Assembly (NCBI GenBank): GCA_947034885.2
Contig: OX344755.2
Coordinates: forward strand, 10,418,501 to 10,482,500
From: Thuidium tamariscinum
Taxonomy: Eukaryota; Streptophyta; Bryopsida; Hypnales; Thuidiaceae
Reading direction: 5' to 3'
DNA length: 64,000 bases
The translations under genes and the position numbers were made by a program. Below the pieces are notes generated by a model. That model searched no databases, was not told where the DNA came from, and saw only the letters and a program-made list of their open reading frames with translations. This document shows, one piece after another, positions 48,412 to 62,640 of this stretch (position 1 is the first letter of the stretch; the number at the start of each line of letters is the position of its first letter).

Positions 48412-51400
48412 GCAATTGATCGAACGGCAAGAGTGTCTTCCCGGAGTCTCTCAACTGGTAGAACTTATCTGAAAGGACCGTAAATTAAAGATTGCTTGGA
48501 AATAGCTGATCGTAGCTTACATCTGGAACTTCATCGGTGAATTTGTTTTGTAGTGAGGTATGTGCACCTGAAAGCATCCGTCATTAATTGCGACTATTTG
48601 CAACTGAGTGAGCATTGTTACTCTCATACACCAATTTATTGGGCTCTAAACTGAAAGGGGAGGAAGTTTGAGTAGCAACCTTACTCAAAAAAATCTATTG
48701 TAGTGCACTTTGTTGTTCACATTGGGTTTTATTGGCAAGTGAAAGATGATTCTAATGCACTTTAGTATGTATTATTTGAACACCATATGAATAACTGGGT
48801 TATGAACTTCCAAAGTGCTAAACGTATGTTTGCTTTTAAACCCTAGTTTCTAGAGATTTATATCTTTTTGACGGGACACTTGTCATTAGTTTCATCATTC
48901 TAAACACGAATCTAGAGTTGGTTACAAGTTTTGACTCTTACCTGAGGCTCTTTGCGTATGAGCGTTGCTGTTTTGGGCAATTTGTTGTCAATTCGCTCCA
49001 AAGCTAGGCCCTGCAATATGCCCATAAAAGATAAACAGTAAAATCTTGGATGAAGTTGCTAAAAAAATTCAAATTATAAGAGAATTTTGGATGAAACTGC
49101 TAGATTTTAGATGAAATCAGAATTCTAGATATGTGATATGTGCTAACATGATATTTTCTATCCAATATAATATATGAATAAATGCTGAAATTTGAAGTAC
49201 GACTATGACATTTTATGATAAAAAATGATTAAAAAAATCCAAAAAACCTACTGTGTACAAAGCCTTCAAGATGCTGATATGACAAATAGTGGTGGCCAAT
49301 GAACTTGCAATGGCTCTAACAATCCAATGACATTTTATACTTTTTGAACACCAACTTCCGAGGCTATTGTGAGACACAGTCTCGTGGGTTTGTAATTCTT
49401 TACCGGTAGTAGGTCTTAAGATTGGAATTCATTTGAGGTATCTAAATATTGGTTTAGATACATGTCACTTTAATTAGGATGTAAAATCAAGGTTGAAGCT
49501 TTGATGTAACTGAAGATTGAAATTTTTTTTTTGATATTTACTAAAAAGTTCTTAAATTGTTAAGAAGAAAATGAAGGTAAAAACTGCCACTGTTGCAAGT
49601 AGGTCATTTAGTTTTCAAGACAGGATGAATTTAAAATCAAATAAGTTTGAAACAGACATAAAAAAAAATTCATTGGTCATGCTTGAAATGCAAATTAAGA
49701 ATTTAATTTAAAATGAAAAGTGAAATGAAAATGAAATGGAAATTAAATATACCCAAAAATAACTAAAATAGAAACTAGTGGATTAGTATAGTTTATTGTA
49801 AAGGTTATCTCGAATTGTCACAATAGTATCAAGAGGAAGGTTTAACTAACGATAGTACAAAAGAAACCAAGTACCAAACTCCATTAGATTTGAGTTTTTG
49901 TGCTCTAAAGAATTTTGTCCTATTTTTTTTCCCAAACTTGAGCTCTTGGTCCCACATTGCATACCCTTTACAATTAACTTTTATGTGTAAAACCCTTTTC
50001 TTCTTGATTTTTGCCATGTACTGCTTGACAAAAGTCAATTTTTAACATGAAAAAACGTAATGGATAATATTGATTTACTAACATTAGTGTGAAAATTAGT
50101 GTCACTGCAAAATTTTATTTTGTAGAAATTAGTACAATACAATATTTTGAATTGCACTAATTCCAAGTAGTGTGATTTTGGTAAATTAGTGTCAAACCAA
50201 TTTAGTTTATTATTCCCGTTGTCCCACTAAAAAACTCCAAATCAAGCAAATTTTTTGTCCTACTAAAAAGTTCCATTTCTTGATTTCAACCATTTAGTAA
50301 CTCTTTGTTGTGTTGAACAACCTTGTGGGGGCAAGTAAAATAATCTTAGAGAAATCCTTTAGCCTTGCAAGCTTGGTCTTGCCCATGTGATGCACTTTGT
50401 ACTAATTGCTTCTTCACACAATAGTGTTGACAAAGCATTTAGTGACCGCTTTGGTGCTATGAAAATTTGATTTTATAAATGAACTAGGTTTCTTTTTTTT
50501 TGATATTTAGGTTGAGGAATATGTTTCTAATATCCCATTGTTGCCACTACATTTTAAATCATCTAAAATGATAGACTGCTAGTGGCATTCACAAAATGCA
50601 TCCAAATACTACACTTTCCACATAAGTTTTGGGTGCCTAAACAACAACACCTAAGCTAAAGATTTTGCATAGATCTAAGGGATGATTTACTTGTTCTTGA
50701 ATGCATATATTTGTGGCACTATGATTAAAATTATAGTTAATCCTTCAAATGGAATGTTTTGGGAGCTTTTTAAGTGCAATCCGTTCTAAGAATTTTATTG
50801 ACTGCTTCATTATCTAGTTAAGATTCAAATTCAAAACATTCAATCCCTGTCGGAGGCTTCCTAATATGTGTGTGCTCTGAATTATTCAAAAAATGCCAGA
50901 GGACAATTCTTCACCCCAAGGATTCCAAGCTCATTTTCTTGGATCCAATTCAGTTTCTACGCAAGTATATCCAAACTGGACATGAGCTCCGAAGTCCATT
51001 AGAAGCGACAGAAAAGGGACGCTACTCTTCTACCATTTTCTCTTTTGTACCTGCATAGCAATCTGTTCAACACAAACTAGGGTGGCCCGTGCCGTTGCCA
51101 CGGTCTAATTTTTTTAATGTATAGAAACTTCAAAATTCAATAACTTTCATGCCGTAGGTTGGAACACCATGAATCAAAGCCCGTGCACCCCTCAACGGTA
51201 CCAAACACGCACCCGGGGACTCACGGTCCGGGAGATCTCAACGTAACAAACAAACAAACAAAAGAAAAAGAACATCCCATGCTAATTTAATGTATAGATT
51301 GTGCTGCTGCATCTCAATCGTTCGAATCAGCACTGAATAAAACAAAGGAACGACAAACTTGCCAGCTTTCAATAGACCAGTAGCAAATTTCTAACACCGA

Positions 51401-51552
51401 CTCATTGCTTTCGTAATCAACAACACACAATAACTTACACGAATCTCTGTTTAGTCATTTACAGACTAGTCTGATAACCGCAATCCATGAAGAAAACATG
51501 TCTATCCTGCGTTCAAGCCTTTAAAATATAAGAAGAAATAATGAACATTTTG
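48412..51552. other. Promoter side of the AT-hook gene and AT-rich intergenic DNA
   Basis: 48412-49030 is mixed in composition and may contain 5' UTR. From 49.0 to 50.8 kb the sequence is AT-rich and includes the second copy of a dispersed repeat (50207-50725). 51060-51300 is less AT-rich, with CCCGTGCCGTTGCCACGG, and leads towards the MED23 3' end. No other gene seen. Confidence 0.5.
50207..50725 (+). repeat. Dispersed repeat, copy 2 (partner at 17230-17750)
   Basis: Colinear with 17230-17750 in the same orientation; shared blocks include CAACCTTGTGGGGGCAAGTAAAA, CCTTGCAAGCTTGGT, TTTAGTGACCGCTTTGGTGCTAT, AAATCATCTAAAATGA and CACCTAAGCTAAAGATTTTGCA. No open frame. Confidence 0.65.
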
Positions 51553-54500
51553 TTACATGACACCACCCATAAGAGATGAGGATGGTCTTTGAACCAGCTT
51601 GGGATGAGTAGCAGCATAGATGGAGGAGGCGGGATCAGGACTGAGATGTCGGAACAGGGCTTGTACATCCGGGCGCAATCGCTCAACAGCTTTTGAGCAC
51701 AACACAAGTGTCTCAGGTCTAGGTCGTTTTTCAGCTTGCCCTGGCGCTTGCGCTTCCATCATCACGGCATGATGCCTGCGTTGGCCACAACAAAATCAAA
51801 AGGTTGAATATGAGTAGCGTATTGAGACACGACGACGGAGTCGTCAAACTAAAGAGTGCCAGCGAAATGGAAGATGAGGTTGGAAAATAACTGATAACAA
51901 AAAGTGAGGGATCAGATAAGAAAAAGATAAATTTCAAGCAGTCACGCTCAGTATAGTGGTCTACGAATAGTGCCAAGAAATGCATCGAAGAGTTAACGAA
52001 GGACTTACAAAAAATCAACAAGGTCGGCAATATCAGTAGCGTCACTTGCTGAAGGAACTTGAGAATTGCGACCGAATACATCTGCCAAGATGGTGAAGAG
52101 AAGTGCAAGGGTCTGCATATCACGCGGATCATCCATACTAGCATATCAGTGTCCGGACTCGCACATCTTGAGAGTCATTTTAACCACCCTACCAACATCA
52201 CTTTGAAATATTCAAAAGCGAATTAAAAATTCAAGGAACTTCAAAATTTATGCGTATGCCGTGTATTACACAAGTATTTCAAAAAGTATTTTAGGCAAAA
52301 CTAGTACCTTAGCGAATAATGGACGTGAGATGAGCAGACGAGGTAACAGGGGTCCCATTATCCTGTAAGCCAATCGTAGATGCACCACGGAGACAAATGG
52401 TCTCTGCTGTGTGATGACGGAGTGCATACCCTCAAGCCATTCAAATGGCAGATTGGCTTGTAATGTGTGCAACAGTGTCAAAGTATTCGCTGTAATGATG
52501 TCCAAAGAATCACCATCAGTGCACATGCAATAGGAAAACTAAAACACTATCTAAACAGAGACGAAGCAACAAAATGAAACAGTTGACAATACACGTCGCA
52601 ATAGACATGCATGAGAATACTCGATATTGTCTCGAAAACACCAGTGATTCGGGCAAAAATTGCTCACCAATGACAGTGGCTGTGTCATCCCGAGCCCCCC
52701 AACTTGGGTCCCAAGTTGAGTAACCAAAGATAGCATCAAGATCTCTTGATTGCTTGGTAGGATCGGTTAACCACCAACAATCTTTTTTTATGATGCGTGC
52801 TGCCTCTGTGTATATAGGAAGATGAAATGCGATTGGTAGCTGTGCTAAAAGAAGGCCACACGCTTGAATCATCAAAGGGGAGTGCACGTACTGAGCTGAG
52901 GAGGCAGAAGAGGCTGGCAAGGCTTCTGCACCGCCCGCAGACGGGGACAGCGGAGTTTTTGGAGGCCCGGCTTGGAAAGAGGTAGGAAGCTTCACCGCAA
53001 TGTGAATTAGCATGGCAATTATTTGGCTGAGAAGAGGGGGAGGTAAGGACAGGAGTTCCACCACTGCAGTATCAAGCAACAACTGGTTGTATGAACCTGG
53101 ATCTTGATGAAGATAAAATGCCTTGTTTACTTCCGTAGTGTTGGTAGTCGTATTCGCGGTTGCTTGGTTTCTATTCAAAAAGCGAGAAGATGAAAGACCA
53201 TCAGCGCCCATCGCTAGTGTTCCTGGTTTGCCATGCAAAGGTGGTATGACATTGTTCACCAATCCCACAAGCAGGTTCTGGAAGTAGTCGTAAGAGGGAC
53301 TGTTCCCCGAATTAACTGATTTGATATGCTGAAGGAAAGCCTCGGAAAAAGGTATCTGCAGCAGGTCATTGCATATGTCATACAATCATTAAGATTATAT
53401 ATTTCAAACTAATTTCCTTTCTTATAACAATTTTGTAGTTGATTAGATTTAATGATAACACAGTTGCAACTGGCCCGTGAAGACGATTCATACCTTGGGT
53501 AGATCCAAACTGCTGAGAAGCCGAAGCACAAGCTTGGGAGGCAGATGTCCATAGAAGTAAGCAAGTGTGTCTCGAACAAAGGAGAAACGAGTTGGATGAT
53601 AGAGGATGAGCGGGGCGTAAACATGAAGCAAACGCTCCGCAGTTTCCGTAGCATCATTTTCTATTAAGCGGTACACTATCAAGGGTATCACTGGCAATGC
53701 TCGAAGACACATGTCGTCAAAGAATAACGGAAACCTGCAATCATTCCCGTCTTTCCCTTCTTTAGGCTTAACTTAAACATCTAAGGCAACATCCAAAGAT
53801 TATTGTTTGAACTTTGATTATGCAGGATGATTCAGAGAAATCAATCCTAACGTAAGGAACACATGGTATAATTGACACTGGAAAACACTGAGAAAGCACC
53901 CCACCTGTCTTTCCCAGCAAGGTGGGAACCAAGGGCCTGAGGGTATTCAGGGCGCTGAAATGGCCCTAGCTGCATCCAGTGCTCTGTCTGTCCTCGATGG
54001 ACAATGTAGGTTTGAACACGTTGCTGGAATTCCGCCTGATCGAGAAGTAAACCTACCTGATAGATGCACAAGATTCCTAGTCACCTAAAGCCAGAATTCC
54101 ATAGAAGACTACAATGAAGAACTCGAGAATAATTGAAATCGTTCGAGTAATTCAAAAAGATCAATTGATTCTAATGTAGATGCAAGTCACTCGGTCCAGG
54201 TAACAGGTATTGATCACGAAGTCGTCAGAGCGTCTTCACGGTATTAGAAACTCGAAACACCAGACACTCCATACAAGACTGCTTCTTGAAGCAAGTAGCA
54301 AGGACAACCCTTAAGGCCACAAACAACTCGTAAATGTGCAAAAAATCAAGACACAGAAGAACGCAGTGATGCAGTGTAGAGGGAGACGGAAGAGCATACC
54401 ACCAGACGCAGAGCATGCGCATCGTCATCCCTATCCGTGAGAGCTAGCAGCACAATGTCGAAGGGCAGAAGCTCTTGAGTCCACATGAAGTCTGCAAGGC

Positions 54501-57500
54501 GCTGACTGGTTGCCAGGAGCAAGCTCTGCACGCAAGCAATAATGAACTGTTTAAGACGGATTCCCTTCCTCGTGCATATGAAGTTGCTCTAACAACTTTG
54601 TCTTTCACATATTTCTAATTTTGACAAGTTGACTAAAAGCACACGGGTCGAAAAATACTGTACTTACAGAAAACAATGAGACATGTAAAGAAAAACCGAT
54701 GGAACACTATTGCAAACTATTCAACTAAGAGAAGCAGGCATCAATAAAAACTGGAAAGACAAATAGAGGAAATAAAGAGATTAGGTGTTGCCATTACTCC
54801 CTACTCGCATAACCCTATCCTCAAAATTGACAAAAGCAAGAATTAACGGATATCGCTCAGTGCCGCCTCCAAAGATTGCCGCCGCAGTGTAAGTATCATT
54901 GAGGCAAGTATTCAGTGGTGGTTAATCATGAAAATCGTCATATTGTAGAGGTCTAATGCACATTTTCATGAACTGGCTACAAGTCAATGCACCTGCAGTG
55001 AGTGACCAAGCTTGAGCTGAAGGTGGATATTGTTAAGCAGCACATCAACCATATTGTACACGTTGGTGGTAACCTCCTCCGGCGATAATTCTTTCAGAGC
55101 TCGACCCTGAAATATTCAATAATTGATAAGCTCACAGTACAAGACAGGAATTACAATCACATGAAGGATCAAAGAATATCAATGCTGTAACCACGGAAGA
55201 TTATATTCACACCTCTGTCAAATTTTTTTCGAAAGGAACTTATGCCAAAAGACTAATTCGTAACCGTTGCAACAATATTCAAACTAGAACATGCATGAGT
55301 TAGAAAGTTAGTGAAACGTTCAAAATGTCAAAAAACATAGAATGGCAGCTTACAAGATTCGCAACGCTGATACTCACAAGACGATCAACATCCATCAACA
55401 TCCAGGCACCTGCGCAAAGGAACTGCCGATGCTGTGGAAGGCTGTGTGTGATGTATTGAGACACATAAGCTGGGTCTGGATTGGTTACTAACATTTGACG
55501 ACAGTGATTCATGACAGTCTGTTCAGCCTGCAGTTCATACAGCCCATCCATCTCAGGTCACCCTAGGTTTGATTTGCAAGTAAGAGTAACTACAGCAATA
55601 TTTTCGTACTTGTTGCCGAATATGCAACAAGAACCTATGTTTACACAAGTTGCATAAAATCAAAACGTCCATCCATTAAAAGAATGAAAGAGAACCTGCT
55701 GCCAAGCTTGAATGATCAGAGGGCGTTTGTCAAGCCGGCCGCTTAAGGCATCCCTGAGAAGGGGAGGAAAATGTCGCATTGTCTTCTCAGACCATGTGTG
55801 CTGGCTGCCAGTAAGAATTTGCTCCAGTGCTGGCTTCAGGATTACCATGTGCTCAAAGTCAGCTATTCCTCGAGTCTTCATTGTAAACGCCAAGTTCAAG
55901 ACCATGATCCTATTTAAAGTCTCTGTAAATTCTGTGGTAGCCCCCTGCAAGACAAGGAAAACGATCAGGCAATTCAAGATGCTTGATAATGAATAGATAC
56001 CGCCATACCAGAAAGGGAGAAAGTTTTGTGAGCATGGAAAAGAGTAAATTTTTAAGAACTGTATGCTCGTCTTGCATACCAGTAATCCAAACATCATAAT
56101 ACAAAAAGTTGCAAAGCCTCTACCGGTTTGCTCTTGGAGTCTCATGTTGACTATAAGAAAATTACTTACGAAACTCACCTTCAATTCTTTCTTTACAAGT
56201 AAGACCTCCTTCAAGTTAAGAATAAGATTGATGCCCAAATTTTCAGCCAAACGGAAAAGACGATGCTCTCCTCTCTTAACTTTCACCGTTATGATGATTT
56301 TGGCGATGTCAAATATAAGCTGTTTCAACTTATTATGAAACCTGCCACATCGATCAAACACAATATATTTCAAAATGATTGACCAACAATTGGAAACAAA
56401 CAGTTTCCTAAAAACGAGACTGTCATGAGCGGAGTCAACAGGCAACTGATCCTGTTTCCACTTAGCAGTTCACAAATGCAGGAGAAAAGACATGCTCGAA
56501 TCTCAAGAACAATTAGGTCATCGACTGGAAAATCCCTATCATACCGATAGAGGGGTAGCAGTCGATAATTGAACAACTCAAGCAGAAGAAGATTAACACC
56601 AGGCTTTGCCATCCCTGTTTGAAATTTATGCATCATTCCCTGCAAATTCCAGCCTTCACATTAGTTACTATCAACTCAGGATGAATAACTGCAGATGCTA
56701 AAACTGTTGTTTTCAAAGCTAGTAGCTTTAGCTTTTGCGAAGCGAGACCTCCATCATTTGAATTATCAAGAATACAGATAAGAACAGCATAGTACATACA
56801 TTGAGGTGATGCCGAAACAAATTTTGAGGAGCGGCCAATAAAAGTCGCACATAAGTTTCAATCATAGCAATGCTTGGAACAAACTGCACACACAGCCAGC
56901 AAGCCAAGTTGTGTCACTTCCTTTGCAGCACAGAGAGCACTATTCTATGAGTCACACATTTTCTTTGTCTGGTGAATTACAAGACTTCTCTAACGAGTCT
57001 CTCTGAAAATGATTTCAAACGAAACTACAGAGCTGCAGTGAATTTATCATAAGAGAGAACTTCGGCAAGTTGAGAGCACCAGTGCTACAACTAACGACAT
57101 GATCTAAATAGACAACACATGACCTTAGCACAGGATTCATGTTCATTTGCATATGGATCAGCATATCGAAGAAAACGCCTTCCATACCTGGCCAGCGAAA
57201 GTTAGATCCTCAATTTGAGCTAAAAGGCGTAGACATAGGTGCAGCGACAGACCAGAGAGTAGAGTCATAGGTAAAGGCCTAGTTTCATGAATTACGGACA
57301 GTCGCTCTCCTGGCAGCATAATTTCAGCTACACCACTTGACCTGAACCATGTCATCAGAGCCTCACTTATAGGCTGAGTCATGGTATTTGAGAGTACCCA
57401 CACCATTCCCATTGCCTTTTCATCCAGTTGTGCATAGTCCAACACCCATTCTCCTGCATCCATATAGCCGCTTAAAAAAAACTAGACAAACAAGCTAAGA

Positions 57501-60500
57501 AGCTCCAATTCATGAGCGTCAATAACTAAAGCAGTCGGATCTATGAAAAACGGAGTTCCACTCGAGAAATCTCAAATGCTGGAGTTCACAACATGATGGT
57601 AAAACCAGCTAGCACCTTTCATAACCTGTTTCCACCACTCGTCAATAACCTTTCCCTTCTGCATGTGCTCTTGCACTCGACTGCCATGCAGATTCTCCAT
57701 CATATTGCGGTTGATGGACCACAAGCGAAGTGTCTGGCTGCTACCAACGAAATCCAAGAGCAACGCTTGCGCTGTTGCATTACTTGTTTGCTCCACAGAC
57801 CGCTCGGCCATATTCAAAGACAGAATCTTCCGAGCTGTCTCCACCTAAAAAGAATTGGAACAGGATTAACTAAGCATGGGCTGTGAATACTTGCGAGAAC
57901 CACACAATGAGTTACCCTGGCTCTCACACCCAGCGTGGCTCACACGAATGTAAAACTTCTCAAGGCAGAGTGTCACTAGCAAGCATCCAATTTGATTCAA
58001 TAATTCTACCGAGTAGTTGGAGGTGACGAAATCTTGAATCACCTGTGAATCAGAGCTGAGAGCAGAAGTCACTATCTCTAATCGGAATACTTGGGCTAAT
58101 AGCCAAGTAACGTGATTACTAGCCATTACAGTTCCATTCGCAAAACGCACAGCCAGCTTGTCTATAAGCTCAAGAAAGTCAAGGCAGCCGGTGCTCATGA
58201 AAAAATAGAAGAGATCTGCAAACATTAACCACTCCTGCCAGCGGCTTGCTTCGGTAACGGTTGAATTTGAGCTACCTGCAGCTATGAACTGTGTCAGGAC
58301 GAAGTGGTCACCACTTAAGCAAGCTCCAAGGCAAATTTTTAGGCAATAATAAGATACTCTCCAAAGCTGTCCGACCGTTTACTGAGCAATAAGGAAAAAA
58401 GACTTCCAGAATTCATTGAAAATCAACAATCTAGAACTACAATAGACTGTCGCCATAACCAAGCTGGTAATTCTTGATCTGGGCTGCAAAGTACGAAGGG
58501 AAGACAAAGAGATAACCTGTCGGCAGTGGCTGCATTAGCTCCATAACACGCTCCACTACAGCATCGCAGGTCATTTCTGCTGAAAACTCCAGCGAAGGTT
58601 GCCCCACATATATGGAACCTGCTCTGGGTCCGGGAACCTGGGGTCCTTTCTTGAAACGAGGAGCAAGGACTAGCACACGCTTCCACCAGTCAGTTGACAC
58701 ACATCCACGCAGAGCCTGTCTTAAGCACCGCATTGCCTTCTCCCACTCTACAGTTCCCTTGGGTATGGCTGTTGCAATGTCCTGCAAAATTTACTACTCT
58801 GTAAGCATAAACCTGTCCATTCCCACGATTTGGAATAGTCCTGATTTCTGAGGGACTATTTTCATCCAAAAGGAGGCGCACAGAAGGTACATAAGAGGTC
58901 GTTTAAAGATCCTCCGGTTTTAAATCCACTAGCAAAACGAGCACACTTCTTAAGATGTCAAGAACTTTAGAACCATGGAAGGGAGAAAGTCTGGATGATA
59001 GACTATACAGTGGTTCTTCGAAGCAATTATTGAAGATATCCATCAAGGCATACGCCGGCAACCCGTCTGGAACCATCTAAACTACCTCGGAGTGAAAAAA
59101 AGTTCCGGTGAAAAATACTAAAGACACGGCTGTTTAAAATTTCAAAACTCCTAGATTACCGACATGCATCAGGTGCAAAATCGGAAGTTCCAAGAATCAA
59201 GAACAAGACATGAGAGGCAGACAAAACCCCAACACCTGATTCATAACATAAACCTAAGCGAGACCCAGCGTCTAGACACCACTAACGGTACAAACCTCGC
59301 CATGAAGAAGTTCGCCCATTGTACCAGGATACGTCAGAGCAGGAACTCGCAAAGTTGCGAAGGTGGGACAGTGCAAGTGTTGGTCCAACGGCAGCATGTG
59401 CAATGCAATCTTGTCACGCCTACGGTGCACTTCCAAGAACAGAGCAAATAATGCCTCGTCATCTGGCCATCGATCCACCTGGCAAAATTTCAGATAGCAC
59501 ACACAATGACTGATTCGATGTCATGCACTTGTCACTACTAATCTAAAGAAAGCGAGCCCATCATATAGCTGACTGCAATAAATATGAGATAAGATATTTA
59601 CTAATTTCGAGGGGCAGTGATCATTAAAAGTATGCGACAGTAGACTTGAACTTTCCAATGAAGACTCAGCAGAAGAGATTATATACAGATTCAAAGCACA
59701 GCTGAAAAAGTAAACAGGAATCCGATATGGATATTTACCTGCAGCTGAGTTCTGTCGTGTAATAGTGCATAAAAAGGAACACGACACTTATTCTCATCAA
59801 TTAACGCCCAAATCACATCCACGCAGCTGTGTAACCACATTCTCGACTCCAGCTTCCAATTATTTGACCTGCTCTTACCCTCCTCCTCCTTACCATCCAC
59901 CTCAATATCCCACATTTGGATCCACTGGACAACGTGCAAAAGAATGTCCAGGCAGGTTACAGGTTTCAGCTCACCGTCCAGGGCAGTAAGCATCACTCTG
60001 CACACTAAGGGTCGCAACCAATTTATCACTCTTGAACCTGACACACTTGTGCCACTATTAGAGGATAATTGCGATGCGTTCATGGAATACTCAACACCTG
60101 AATGAGCAGGGGATGCTACAATATTACCATGCGCAGGGGATGTCAATAGGTTAGACGATGGTGAAGGTGAGGCAGGGGTGGGAGGAGTTGCAGTTGTGCC
60201 CTGCATCATCATTGCCAAAGGTCCAGTTGGTTGGGACCCAGTTGTCCCAGCATTGTTTCCTTGATGGCCCCCTGTTGTTGGAGCACTCTTTTCAGCTTTT
60301 TCAGCGGCTCTCAGCAGAGTGGGCACAAAAGAGTCCCATCGAACAACCACCATCTTGACCAGTATTTGCAGAGCAGACAGCAGAAAGTCCGACTGCAAAC
60401 AATGGTTGCTGCATTGTACCAACAATGATGCTAGAACCGCCTCAGTCACAGCCCGCCCTTGTTCTTGATCCTGCACAACCAACATACGCGTCAATTTAAT

Positions 60501-62291
60501 CTAGTTGCAATACTCCTCAAACCACCCAGACGAGCTTGAAAAATTCAGGATTCCGCAAAAATTACTTTAGTTCGCAATTAACACTGCTCCAAGTCAACCG
60601 ATAATCATGAACAGGAGTTCTTTGGCTCTGTGCTAACATGTATTCCAACAACATTCACTCACCGTAAACTGGGCCTGTAACTGCAAAAAGTCGGACGAAA
60701 ATTGTTCTTCTTTTGGAGCCTGCGGTCTGCTTACTGCAGCCACCCTCTTTCGAACAGCCAATGATCTGCAATCTCAAATATCCAAGAATCAAAATGAGAC
60801 TTCACGAGACTAAATTGCAGCAAAGAAGGAACATACGATCCGGACAACCGATAGAGGAGGACGTACGAAGTGATCACTATCGACACAATAGCGATTATAA
60901 CAGGAGAAGAAGAGAACAGACAGTACACCCACAGAAGTTCTGCACTAAATGACAATATGGTGCGGAAGTAAGAAAGCTCCTTAACAACCATTGGAAAATA
61001 ATATATCACGTGCAAATTTGGCATCCCCATCAACTACTACCATCGCGTCGGAAAGCCAGACTTACAGATTTTCTCTTCGATCAGCTTTACCATTCAAGTT
61101 CCGCTGCAAAACCAACAGAGAGATAGATTATATAGCGAAGAACTCGAATATTCATTTCAACAGAGTTCCTAAGGTCTCTATTTCAAGCGAGAAAACGAAA
61201 TATCAAAGTTATAGCTTTTGATTCGTCGGAGTCAATTTATAGAGTTGACGGCATCGATAACCAGTTGCCATTAACGCGTTCATATATGGCATGGTGAATT
61301 CGCTCCATCTCCCAGTGTTCTGATTTCTAGAATCCTTGAGTTTACAAATTTATATTCAAAATGGTGAAACAAGGTGAATTGCAAAGTACAGAACTAACGC
61401 TTGACGCCAGACATAAACACCAGTCCAGTACCTTGATCGCACGCCTTCGTACCGACTAGAAGCACTGCGGAAACGCAGGTAATTGACTACAGTATTTTTG
61501 TGAAAAATTCTAGACTTCAACGAAAATTCCATCAGTTCCAATTCAGAAGCAAATAGCAGGAAGCTTACAGGCACACTCTTCGTTCACTTTGCGAAGCTCT
61601 AAGTTCTAATCCCATTGTTCTATTGGAATATTCCAGATGTGACTTCTATACCCCTTAATGATGCACATTATTATTCAGAGAATCGTGCGTAACAAGGTGA
61701 ATCTCAAAATAAAGAACTAGCACTTGGCGTCAGACCTCAAGTATCGATCGGGTACGTTGATCGCACACCTTCTTACTGGCTAGAAACTGGAAGCAAGAGC
61801 ACAAAATTGTTTACAGCAATTTCGTAAATGCTCTAGTCTCCAACGCGAATTCAATCAGACATCCAAGTTCACAATTGACAGGACGCTTGCAGGCATGTTC
61901 CTCATTCACATGGCGACGCCCTAGGTCCTAACATCTCTGTTCCTTAGGCACATTCCAGATATTCCGTCACCAATGCCTAGTCAAGCACAGCATAAGACGA
62001 ATCAGGCAGATAGTACGTTCCCAAGATCCTCCCGTGCTGGTAAAGCACAATTGAGAGTTTCCTATTCGCATAACAAAATACCGATTCTCCACCTCCAATT
62101 CGTTCGCAATTTGGTCATCTCGACTACAGTACACAAGCTGCAACTTGAGGAATCAAAAAAATAACAAACTCCGACACAAGAAAGGAATCAGAATTCGACA
62201 AAGGGCTTACTCCCAAGTACACGTTGAAGAGGTCTTGAACAGCAATGCGAAGGCTGTTCGTGGACTGCACACCTCCAGAGCTGACCTCCAT
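51553..62291 (-). CDS. MED23: Mediator complex subunit 23
   Basis: Tail-module subunit of Mediator, linking activators to RNA polymerase II in the nucleus. 22 coding exons, 5' to 3': 62291-62211, 61103-61066, 60765-60663, 60470-59739, 59478-59296, 58781-58517, 58275-58043, 57844-57616, 57453-57188, 56883-56800, 56639-56545, 56341-56179, 55944-55696, 55527-55354, 55106-54993, 54525-54400, 54056-53905, 53734-53494, 53355-52668, 52489-52308, 52112-52009, 51775-51553. All are GT-AG and total 1574 residues, near the ~1615 of Arabidopsis MED23. Colinear hallmarks: PKGTVEWEKAMRCLRQ, SNHVTWLLAQ, FNYRLLPLYRY, TEFTETLNRI, SQHTWSEKTMRHFPPLLRD, FSFVRDTLAYFYGHLP, YRIMGPLLPRL and SSIYAATHPKLVQ. Least conserved are a Ser/Thr/Pro/Gly-rich stretch within exon 4 (about 60290-60020) and the loops in exon 19. 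The start MEVSSGGVQSTNSLRIAVQDLFNVYLG is the least certain part. The donor of exon 6 (GTTATC) is weak but keeps the phase. Confidence 0.95.
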
Positions 62292-62640
62292 GGCGGACGC
62301 CGTGGCGCTTCAAAGGAAAACAACGGCAAGACAGGCCATGGACGAGAATTCTAGCGTGGGAAGTCGATGGTGCAAGAAACAGAGCTCCAAACCCTAATGG
62401 TCTAGACAAGAAAACTTCTCCTTCGACAATCCAAGGTCTGTCGGGAACTCGGAATTGGGGACGATGTTCACCTTTCTGCGTTGACCGGTCCCGGTATGTA
62501 TCTGTGCCGTATAGGGTGGGTTAAAGCAGGTCCAATGGAGCCGGTTCCCAGCACGCCAAACGCATCCACTAAAAAACAAATTCAACTGGCCATTTTTCAT
62601 CTTCGAGTCAGCAATTTGGTAACTTAAGTTGGCTCCTCAG
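62292..62640 (-). promoter_or_regulatory. MED23 upstream region with a telo-box
   Basis: AAACCCTAA at 62389-62397 (TTAGGGTTT in the sense of MED23) lies about 100 bp before the proposed start codon, in a moderately GC-rich block ending at about 62620. Probably 5' UTR and core promoter; no TATA box was assigned. Confidence 0.45.

Noticed and set aside
47669-48472. Long plus-strand open frame (267 codons) opposite the AT-hook gene
   Set aside because: It is the antisense shadow of the 144-bp in-frame repeats; it shows no domain, while the minus strand carries clear AT-hook cores.
51300-51330. GTTCGAATC, possible tRNA T-arm
   Set aside because: No matching acceptor stem, D-arm or anticodon arm could be placed around it.
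57464-57480. Acceptor TTTTAAG near 57472 for MED23 exon 9
   Set aside because: It breaks the reading phase; the acceptor TGCAG just before 57453 keeps the frame and gives the same length as Arabidopsis MED23 there.
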